From Craterostigma plantagineum (taxonomy: Eukaryota > Streptophyta > Magnoliopsida > Lamiales > Linderniaceae): DNA of 64,000 nt. Location: positions 372,001-436,000 of the forward strand of contig JAPQWV010000410.1 in NCBI GenBank assembly GCA_027422505.1. Direction: 5' to 3'. The position numbers were made by a program, and so were the translations under genes. The notes below the pieces were generated by a model. That model was given only the letters and a program-made list of their open reading frames with translations, did no database searches and was not told the DNA's origin. Shown here piece by piece: positions 57,201-64,000 of this stretch. Each line of letters opens with the position of its first letter. Position 1 is the stretch's first letter.

Positions 57201-57585
57201 GTGCGGCTCGAGAGAGAAGGCATACTGGTCGAGAGGTCGTGAGGTTGAGCACGTAAAGGTGAGACGTGCGCGTTCCAGAAAGAAGAGATTGTCCTGAGGC
57301 ATTCATAATGCTGCAGATGTCAGATTCGAAGAGAACCTTGTATCCTTTGTCGCAGAATCGACCAATGCTGAAGAGATTGTAGCTCAAACCCTCGACATAG
57401 GAGATGCCCTTGATTGTCAGTTTATCGTGCACGAGATCGCCAGTTCCTAGAATTGGCGCCATTTGACCGTTTCCGAAGGAGACCCTTCCGAGATAGCGCT
57501 CGGAGAAGTTGCTCAACAGCTCCTTATTCCCTGTCATGTGTGTGGAGCAACCCGAGTCTAGATACCACACATGACAGACCTGCAA
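54246..57585 (-). CDS. Pol of the large Copia element (protease, integrase, RT, RNase H) with a late frameshift
   Basis: In order: protease [14 protein letters not shown] (residues ~7-20); GAG-pre-integrase [17 protein letters not shown]; zinc H/C and integrase core [41 protein letters not shown] (~200-305); [24 protein letters not shown], and active site IYVDDIIFG (~residue 796); RNase [30 protein letters not shown]. The main frame ends at 54361, but the conserved C-terminal part ([13 protein letters not shown] ... ADIFTKPLD) is in a neighbouring frame and closes at TGA 54246-54248. The shift is near 54440-54455 at CCTTCCTGT. There is no separate ATG: the frame is continuous with gag except for two stop codons. 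Confidence 0.9.
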
Positions 57586-57588
57586 TTA

Positions 57589-60528
57589 TCAGCAAACGTT
57601 GGATCCCCGTATTCGGACGGGGCTATCATGTGATACAAGTATAGTTTTCATGCGCTTAAAGGGAAATGTGGTTTCTAAATCAGATTGCGTCGATTCTAAT
57701 TTAGCTTTCCCTTTGTCGTTTGTTTGATTAGGCGGGATTATGGTTTTTCTAACCCATATTTTCCTAACTTGTGCTTGCATGTATGGTGCCTTATACATGA
57801 AATGGTGTGTGGAATGTGGTTGTTGTTTTCGCGCTTCGGTTTTGGTCGCCTTTGGTTTGCGAGTAGTAGGTGAGTTTGCGTTTGACGGCGAGAGGCGTTT
57901 TCGCTTGACCTTAGGTTTAGGCGAGATGGGCGAATTCAAGGACGTCGTAGATGAACTTCGCTTGCGTGGTCGGAGTGTTGCGTGTTCATGTGTTTCGTAT
58001 TCATGGAAGCGTGGAAGAACAAATTCATTGCAGCAGCACATAGACATAAGCTTGGCAAAAGAAAGATGAGTTTTGGCAACATAATTGTCTACGACCTTAG
58101 GACATTGGGATTCAGTACATAGAGAGGAAGAATGAATATAGGATGGTCTTTTCTTCTTGTCATCGAAGAGCGGATTCTCCTTTATCTGGTACGAACTCCC
58201 TTCCAGAGACGTCGAACTCACATTCTCTATATCCATAAGAATACTAGAGTTAGTGTTAGAACATATGTCGGCTTCAGGAGTCATCTTCGCCGTCCTCTTA
58301 CATTTACATGTTTGAGAATCGGGTACTTGACTTGACGTAGAAGGTTCGTTCGTATTACGAGATTGTTCTAGGGTAAAGATTTTATAAAGTAGATCTTCTC
58401 GCTCTTTTGCAAAGGCTTTTCGCTCTACTTCTATGGTTCGTTCTAGTTCTGCTATGACCAGAAGTTTCTCTGGGACATAGATGCGAGAAAGTGCTTCTCG
58501 GAGAGCGATTTCCTGTTCTTCGGTTGGGAACTGAGATTTGATGTCTTCAGATAGTGAGGGCTTTCTAGTCTTATCATTAGCATTCAGTTCTGTGTAGTCG
58601 TATGCGATCTCTGCCCAAAGTATGTTCTGTTTCCTCTTTTCTTCTGACAGCATGGTGGAGGAGGATCTTACAAAAGGCATGAGCTGTGAGGGAGTCCCTG
58701 TCCTTGTTTTTAGGAATGCTGTACTGTACATGTTATACCTTTTGACAATTAGCGGCGTTGGATCGCAGTTGGTGGCCAGTCCGATTCCCATCCGGGCGTC
58801 GTAGAATTCTGTTTCAGCTGGTTGGTTTAATAGACATAAGATGTTTGCTGCCTTTTTCCTAAGGTGAAGTTGCTCTTCAAGTTCTTTCACCTTGCGATAT
58901 AGCCTAACTCTTTCCTTTGTGAGCAGTTCGTATTGGGCGGCCGTCAGGAGGCGAGAAGTTTCACATGAACTAATGGCTAGTGTAGTTTCCTTAACCTTAG
59001 TCTCACTTTGTTTGTTCTTACTTTGCAGACGTTTGACTAACGCTTCAGAGGCTATTAGACGTTCGTTTGCGCAGGCAAGTTCTTCTACTTTTAGACTAAG
59101 TAAGGTATAATTATTTTCAAATTTTAGCCTAAGTTCATCATAATCCCTAGCGTCTACTGTGGGATTCTTAATGGCGTGTCGGTGATTAAACACATCATCA
59201 AGTTGCGAGATTCGTACCTCAGACTCAGCGTTGGTAGGAGTCTTAGCTGTGTTTTCACCGGTGTGACCCATCTCCTCGTCCTCGTCATGTTCGACCAGCC
59301 TTGCCATGCAGCAATCTTCATCCTTAGGCTCCTCGTCTTCTGAAGTGTCATTCACCCATTCAGCTTCTTCAGTGAGTAGGGCTTTCCCACTTTCCATCTT
59401 GCGGGTCATTCTGGCCTTTCGGTCATAGTACCCGGAGTCCTTCACGCGTGGGGCGTGGCATTCTTTGGCAAAGTGGCCTGGCTTTCCACACCGAAAGCAC
59501 TTCACAGACTTTTGAGGTGCGGAGTCCTCTGCTTTCTTTGTTGGCTTAGTGTCCTCCGTGGGAGTCGTCTTTTTGGTGCCGCTGTAGGTTCTTTGGCGAT
59601 TGGAGGAGGATGAGGATTTTTTCCCGATCTTCTTTGAGACCAACTTGGTGAGCATTGCCAGTTGCTTGCGTATATCACGAACATCTTCATCTGATTCTGT
59701 ATCGGCTTCGGATCCTGAAGAGTTGTCAGATACAACAGCTGGTAGCTTCCCTTTGTTCTGTTTGGTCTTAATGGTGAAAGATCGTTCATTGGTTTTGTTC
59801 GAGAGGAGTGCCAGTGGGTCGACTCGAGTGTTGGTGGACTGAGGTTGCACGTAAGGAGCATAGGCAGACAGACTGTCATAAAGAGCATGGATGGAAGTGT
59901 TGGAGAGGTCCTTACTTTGAATCATCATCACGATTGCATTGCCCCAATGTGGTTTGAGGCTACCAAGGAAGCGGTTGTTGATATCGAATTTGTCCCTCGA
60001 GATCCTGGCTTTCTTGAGTTCGTTGATGACCTTCAAGTATCGGAGGTATGTGTCACGCAGTTCCTCTCCTTCATAGGCCTGGAAGTGTTCATACTGCGAG
60101 AGACACGCTGATTTCCTCCCCTGAGCACTTTCAGTTGTGCCTGCCATAATTTCTGCAAGTTCATCCCATATTTCCTTGGCAGTTGTGCAGCACTCAACGT
60201 GACCATAGACCTCGTTTCCTAAAGCCTGGAAGAGGTATCCTTTGGCAGTCTCGTCGGCCTGTTCGCGAGCCAGTTCATCCTCATTGATGGGACCTCTAGG
60301 AGTGCGGCGTTCATCCATGGGAGGATTTGCGTTTGGTTGTGCAGGGACGATTGTCCAGAACTGTGCTGGGCCATTGAAGATGGAGTCCAGAAGGTATTGA
60401 GAGAGTGGTGCGCCTTTGTTTCTAATGAACGTGAGGAAACGGTTTGTCCATATACTGTAGTCGCCTTGTCGCAGCATCGGAGGCCTGGTGTCGGAGCCCA
60501 CTATGGAGATGTCATTCGTGGTAGACAT
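57589..60528 (-). CDS. Gag of the large Copia element (979 residues with long coiled-coil extension)
   Basis: ATG at 60528. Residues ~20-230 form the Copia gag capsid region (GDYSIWTNRFLTFIR, CCTTAKEIWDELAEIMAG, LRDTYLRYLKVINELKKA). A zinc knuckle CFRCGKPGHFAKEC lies at ~343-356. About 600 more residues follow: an acidic stretch (EDEEPKDEDCC), a coiled coil at ~480-580 (LRLKFENNYTLLSLKVEELA, YRKVKELEEQLHLRKK), and a basic Ser-rich tail (~860-930, RPRKRSSSTT). Ends SNVC then tandem stops TGA TAA and, in the same frame, pol. Long gag extensions of this kind are typical of the SIRE lineage. Confidence 0.88.
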   Translation of the reverse strand: MSTTNDISIVGSDTRPPMLRQGDYSIWTNRFLTFIRNKGAPLSQYLLDSIFNGPAQFWTIVPAQPNANPPMDERRTPRGPINEDELAREQADETAKGYLFQALGNEVYGHVECCTTAKEIWDELAEIMAGTTESAQGRKSACLSQYEHFQAYEGEELRDTYLRYLKVINELKKARISRDKFDINNRFLGSLKPHWGNAIVMMIQSKDLSNTSIHALYDSLSAYAPYVQPQSTNTRVDPLALLSNKTNERSFTIKTKQNKGKLPAVVSDNSSGSEADTESDEDVRDIRKQLAMLTKLVSKKIGKKSSSSSNRQRTYSGTKKTTPTEDTKPTKKAEDSAPQKSVKCFRCGKPGHFAKECHAPRVKDSGYYDRKARMTRKMESGKALLTEEAEWVNDTSEDEEPKDEDCCMARLVEHDEDEEMGHTGENTAKTPTNAESEVRISQLDDVFNHRHAIKNPTVDARDYDELRLKFENNYTLLSLKVEELACANERLIASEALVKRLQSKNKQSETKVKETTLAISSCETSRLLTAAQYELLTKERVRLYRKVKELEEQLHLRKKAANILCLLNQPAETEFYDARMGIGLATNCDPTPLIVKRYNMYSTAFLKTRTGTPSQLMPFVRSSSTMLSEEKRKQNILWAEIAYDYTELNANDKTRKPSLSEDIKSQFPTEEQEIALREALSRIYVPEKLLVIAELERTIEVERKAFAKEREDLLYKIFTLEQSRNTNEPSTSSQVPDSQTCKCKRTAKMTPEADICSNTNSSILMDIENVSSTSLEGSSYQIKENPLFDDKKKRPSYIHSSSLCTESQCPKVVDNYVAKTHLSFAKLMSMCCCNEFVLPRFHEYETHEHATLRPRKRSSSTTSLNSPISPKPKVKRKRLSPSNANSPTTRKPKATKTEARKQQPHSTHHFMYKAPYMQAQVRKIWVRKTIIPPNQTNDKGKAKLESTQSDLETTFPFKRMKTILVSHDSPVRIRGSNVC

Positions 60529-62216
60529 GGTTGGTGCAGTCGAATCGTCCGTGGTTTTGATCTTGCGTAGATAAGAAAGTTAGTAACGAACGATATGAGA
60601 AATACGAGTTTAGTAAGTAGAGTTTTGAGAATAAAATTGTTTAGAGAATTTCTTAGAACTAAGTGAACGTGTGTGATGGTCGATAATGTATGAAAGAGAA
60701 ATATATCTTAAATTTAGGAGAAGTTCTAGAAATTTCAGGGTTTAGGGATAGTACTAAGGTGTAGGGATCAAATCCTAAAAGTTTGAGAGAAGTTTAACCC
60801 AAGACGATTTTATCACGAGAAAAAGACTTAACACACACAAAAATTCGCAGCTCAAGGAGACGTGATAAATGAAGTGTTATCCGAGAATTTAGGTGTTTGA
60901 GAAATTTCGGTGTTTGAGAATTTTAAAGAGAAAGTCTGGAGGAAAATTCTCAAGTGTAAATTTCTCGGTTTTAAAAGTTTCGCATGTGGGAATAATTCTA
61001 AGTTCGAGAGTTTTTAAAATTTCACAAGAAAATTTCGCGGAAAAGAAAAAAATTGCGTCAAGAGTTGAAGTGTGATTTTTAGGAAATTTTCTCAAATTTG
61101 AACGAGGCGTGGTTTTTAAAGAAAACTTTCTCAGATGAGATAAATTTTCTCGGCTTTGAAAATTTCTCGGATGTAAAAATTTCGTGAATTTCAAAACTTT
61201 CTCAGTCAAAGAGAAAATTCTCAGCTGTAAAATTTCAAAAATTCTCGGCTTTGAAAACTTTCTCGGATGTAAAGATTTTCGTGACTTTCAAAAATTTCTC
61301 GGCCTTAAAAAAAATTTCTCGGATGTAAAATTTTCACAGTTCTTGGCTGAGGAAAAAAAATTCGCGGCTTAGAAAGTTTCGCAGGATAATCTTTCTAGGA
61401 AATGGAATTTCTAAAAATTCTCGGCTGTTAATTTCTCGACTTAGAAAGATTTCTCAGATTTTTGAAAATTTCGCGGCTCATAAGAATTCTTGGAATAGAC
61501 TTTCTCGTGTATAAAATTTCTCGGACTTTAAAGAGTATGAACTTGAGAGAAAAAAAATTTTGCCTAAGAAAAATTTTCGTGGTTTTAAACTTTCTCGGAT
61601 TTTGAGTATAGGTTGTTGCGAGAAACTGCAATGATAGTGAAATTTTCGCGGTGTAAAAATTCACGGATTGTGAGTGCAGACCGTTGCGAAAAAATGCAGT
61701 GACAGAGAAGTTTCGCGGTTTAAAAGGTGAAACTTTCGCAGATTTGAACGTTTCAGCAAAATTTCGCGGCCAAGAACATCAAGTACTGTTCCATTGGTAT
61801 GTCGCGATATTTTCCAGAAAAAACCGTCCGTTTTCACTCAAATCTCAACCAAAATCGCTCAAACTTGATCCTAAACTTCAGAAATCCTTCCCTAAACACA
61901 TAATCGACCGATTTGTGAGCTGAAAACAACAAAAACTGGGTCAAATCGACCGAAAACAGAGAATGGCCGAAATGTCCTTTTCTGAAAATTTTCTGCTTAA
62001 ATCTCGCTCAAAACTCGTTAAAACTGATCCAAAAGTGTTCTAAAACATTTTAGGCATAGACTCGATCTGGGGGAGGGTTTTAAACACAGAAACGAAGCAT
62101 CAAAACCCCAAAACAAGCTCAAAATGCCCGAAAACTATTTTTGCTCAAAAACACCTTTGATCTTGCTTGGAATCGAACGAAACTGGATTCAAATCACTGA
62201 AGATCGATCCACGTTT
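60529..62216 (-). repeat. 5' leader of the large Copia element with TTTCTCGG/TTTCGCGG arrays
   Basis: About 1.7 kb between the primer site and the gag start. The plus strand between ~60900 and 61770 has five TTTCGCGG and about a dozen TTTCTCGG or close variants embedded in AAAATTT context. The proximal ~450 bp (61780-62216) is unique sequence with no long ORF. Leaders of plant Copia elements are usually shorter and unique, so this is expanded. Confidence 0.75.
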
Positions 62217-62228
62217 GCTCTGATACCA
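62217..62228 (-). promoter_or_regulatory. Primer binding site (initiator tRNA-Met)
   Basis: TGGTATCAGAGC on the minus strand, 2 bp from the 5' LTR: the standard plant Copia primer site. Confidence 0.9.
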
Positions 62229-62230
62229 CT

Positions 62231-62527
62231 TGTTGGTCCCGAAATGCACCAAACAAGGAATCAAAGAAGCTAGATGGAATGTAAAAGGGAGAATTTCTCA
62301 CCTTCAAGTGTGTGTAGTGTGTGAAAACGAGATTTAGCTTTTTGATCTTTGATTAACCTTCAAAGTGAGTTGGTAAAACCTTATATACCACATTAACCCT
62401 AGGTATATTAAGGCCCAATCACTAATAATAAAATAATTACAATCTAGTCCAAAGCCCAAGCTAAAGATAATTACATAATAAGTCTCAAGACTTAAACTAT
62501 TGACACAACAAATTAAATATCCTAACA
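62231..62527 (-). repeat. 5' LTR of the large Copia element
   Basis: 297 bp, TG...CA ends. A TATA-like GGTATATAAGG lies at 62379-62389 on the minus strand, suitable for driving the element transcript. Confidence 0.93.
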
Positions 62528-62532
62528 ATTAT

Positions 62533-64000
62533 AATGGCATTGTCACGTCTAATCAAGAAAGACTTTGGTCTTCGTGGAGTACATTCATTAAAGGAAAGTA
62601 GAGACCTTTTTCCGACAACTGATGTTGACATGGTATGATGAGCCCTGATAAACGTATTTCAATGCGTTTATCGTAGTATTTAATTGGGATATAATAGAGC
62701 TCTAGCAATCATTTTATGCATTTATTCGTCATATTTACACTTATTTTCATATTAAAGGAGCTTAGGACGAGTTTCGGGCGAAAAGGAGCGAAAACGGGGC
62801 AAAACGGGCGAAAACAGTGAAAACTGGCGAAGGTCACGGCCGTGACACCTAGTGCACTCGGCCGTGACAAGGGGCAGAGGCTAATCAAAGAGAAGGTCAC
62901 GGCCGTGATACCCATTGCACTTGGTCGTGACAGTTGACAGAGAGTTGGAAAGAGAAGGTCACGGCTGTGACGCTTAATGCGTCTGGCCGTGACACTAGGC
63001 AGAGAAGCCCACTGATGATGGTCACGGCCGTGACCCTCGATGCACTTGGCCGTGATGCATGGTTTCGATTTTCTCGCGTGGAGTCGGTGATGGTCACGGT
63101 CGTGACGACCCATGTCCCAGGCCGTGACCAGTGCGAAATTTCTCATAAAAGCCCAAATTCGACTCAGAAAGAGGGGACTTCGACCAGAGACAAATCCTAA
63201 ACCCTCTAGAGACGAAAAATAGCACGAAAGAACGCAGAATTACGCCCCGGAGCGCAAGAGACGGAGTTCTACGCAAACGTGGACGAAGAACAAAGATCTA
63301 CCCAAGCTTTCAACGATTATGAGTTCCTTTCTCTTAATTTCTATTATCTTAGTTGTTTTTCCTTCCATTATGCGTAGCTAATTCCCTTTGTGTTTGGGAT
63401 TAGATGAACGCTAGGATATTTCGTAGTTAAGACTTGTAATTATCGTGACTATGTGTTTTGACTATTTATCGTTCTATGAAACTATTTCGTTGCTTTAATA
63501 TGTCTATGTGTTAAAGTAATTGTTTGGAAAATCGTTTAGGGCGACAGCTAAATAACGATTAGGCCGTTCATAGAAGATAGGATTCGAGTATAGGGCGACA
63601 GCAAATACTCGATCCTCGCCGTTAGTAATTAATGAATTTTAGATCCCCGCGAGCGTTTAGGGCGACAGCAAACTCGCGAACGGGCAGGAAAATTACTGCG
63701 ATCTAGTCAGAATCACGTAGGAGCGATAGTTCATTGTCTTAGCCAATAATACCTAGCGGGATTCGAATCCCGAGCACTTTTTATTATCTGAAAGCTTCGT
63801 ACCAGTTTAACGTGTTCTTTGAATTTCTAGTCGATTTAGAGGTAAGTGTCAGGTTAAGTCATCAAAAATCTGCGTATTTTAATTAGGGTAAATATCGAGT
63901 CGATAGGTAATTACTAGTACTTGATTTATTCCTCGTGTTCGATACTCGTCTACTCACTTTACTGCACTACAAACGATAGGTTCACTGCCTATCGCACGTC
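62533..64000. repeat. LTR-like repetitive sequence, running off the window
   Basis: Starts near TGATGAGCCCTGATAAACG (62637). It contains the palindromic minisatellite, then a long non-coding stretch with thrice-repeated phrases GGGCGACAGC (63540, 63593, 63660). The style (such phrases, no ORF, ending in open territory) fits the LTR or leader of a Ty3/Gypsy element whose body lies outside the window; there is no PBS or gag to confirm this. Confidence 0.4.
62832..63131. repeat. Palindromic minisatellite, five units of ~63 bp
   Basis: Units start at 62832, 62895, 62957, 63020 and 63092. Each begins GGTCACGGCCGTGAC (or a 1-2 base variant) and carries a second half-site GGCCGTGAC ~22 bp later, separated by a variable TGCACT-like core. 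The core GTCACGGCCGTGAC is a perfect 14-bp palindrome. Confidence 0.8.

Larger units (their letters stand above)
48093..62527 (-). mobile_element. Large Ty1/Copia LTR retrotransposon (SIRE/Maximus-like), 14,435 bp, with extra 3' ORFs
   Basis: The two 297-bp LTRs (48093-48389 and 62231-62527) appear identical by eye, beginning TGTTGGTCCCG and ending ATCCTAACA on the plus strand. The 5-bp duplication ATTAT flanks them (48088-48092, 62528-62532). The primer site TGGTATCAGAGC (62217-62228) and polypurine tract AAAGGGGGAGAT (48390-48401) are on the minus strand. Order in element direction: leader 62230-60529, gag 60528-57589, pol 57585-~54246, ~2-kb spacer, ORF3a 52178-51021, ORF3b 50933-48447. 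Pol wording ([46 protein letters not shown]) and gag's long coiled-coil extension fit the SIRE lineage as I recall it, although its LTRs are short for that group. There is no sign of an older, mutated copy in the LTRs. Confidence 0.95.

Noticed and set aside
57740..60570. Many plus-strand open frames opposite gag and pol of the large Copia element
   Set aside because: They are mirror images of the real minus-strand coding frames and show no family motifs of their own.
48093..62527. Integrated pararetrovirus instead of a retrotransposon
   Set aside because: It has LTRs, target duplication, integrase and Copia domain order, and no movement or coat protein was seen.
62542..62640. 33-codon open frame MALSRLIKKDFGLRGVHSL just after the large Copia element
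   Set aside because: Too short and without a recognised relative; it may be chance or a scrap of an exon.
62832..63131. CRISPR array
   Set aside because: The repeats are imperfect, the spacers are variants of one another, and the DNA is plant nuclear.

Overview
This is nuclear DNA from a flowering plant, most likely a core eudicot. The host genes have many short introns (GT-AG, with one GC-AG) and plant-specific products: the ZYP1 synaptonemal protein, plastid ribosomal protein S13, assimilatory nitrate reductase, a SUT/SUC sucrose transporter and a PSI1-type DUF3475/DUF668 protein. The spaces between them hold hAT-like and Tourist-like MITEs and Copia LTR retrotransposons. I cannot fix the species.

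Layout. 0.35-3.0 kb (+): intact ten-exon O-fucosyltransferase-family gene. 3.3-7.8 kb (-): ZYP1 (transverse filament of the synaptonemal complex). 8.1-8.8 kb: hAT-like MITE. 9.0-10.1 kb (-): plastid ribosomal protein S13. 11.5-15.5 kb (-): a nitrate reductase gene with three separate lesions, called a pseudogene. 18-20 kb: tandemly duplicated hAT-like MITEs. 21.2-25.2 kb (-): a small basic protein, an exostosin (GT47) gene with one apparent frameshift, and a 97-residue conserved plant protein. 27.9-31.0 kb (+): intact PSI1-like gene with a predicted myristoylated N-terminus. 31.6-32.6 kb (-): decayed RPA1-like fragment. 33.3-33.9 kb: Tourist-like MITE. 36.3-44.4 kb (+): a sucrose/H+ symporter gene whose second exon is split by a 4.66-kb Copia element. 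44.8-45.5 kb: probable solo LTR. 48.1-62.5 kb: a 14.4-kb Copia element on the minus strand. 62.6-64 kb: LTR-like sequence with a palindromic minisatellite.

The most unusual object is the 14.4-kb element. It has two 297-bp LTRs that read as identical, a 5-bp target duplication (ATTAT), a tRNA-iMet primer site and a polypurine tract. Its gag and pol resemble the SIRE/Maximus lineage. About 5.7 kb of extra DNA lies between pol and the 3' LTR, carrying one or two further ORFs (385 and 828 residues). Arrays of the 8-mer TTTCGCGG, which fits the E2F/DP consensus TTTSSCGS, sit in both the 5' leader and the pol-ORF3 spacer. Three internal polypurine-like boxes mark the end of pol.

Sequence quality. 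The joined exons of the O-fucosyltransferase, RPS13 and PSI1-like genes, and of the sucrose transporter after ignoring the insertion, each sum to an exact multiple of three with no internal stop. This argues that the nitrate reductase lesions are real, though a single-base frameshift such as that in the exostosin gene could still be an assembly error. Exon boundaries were read by eye from splice motifs and family conservation.
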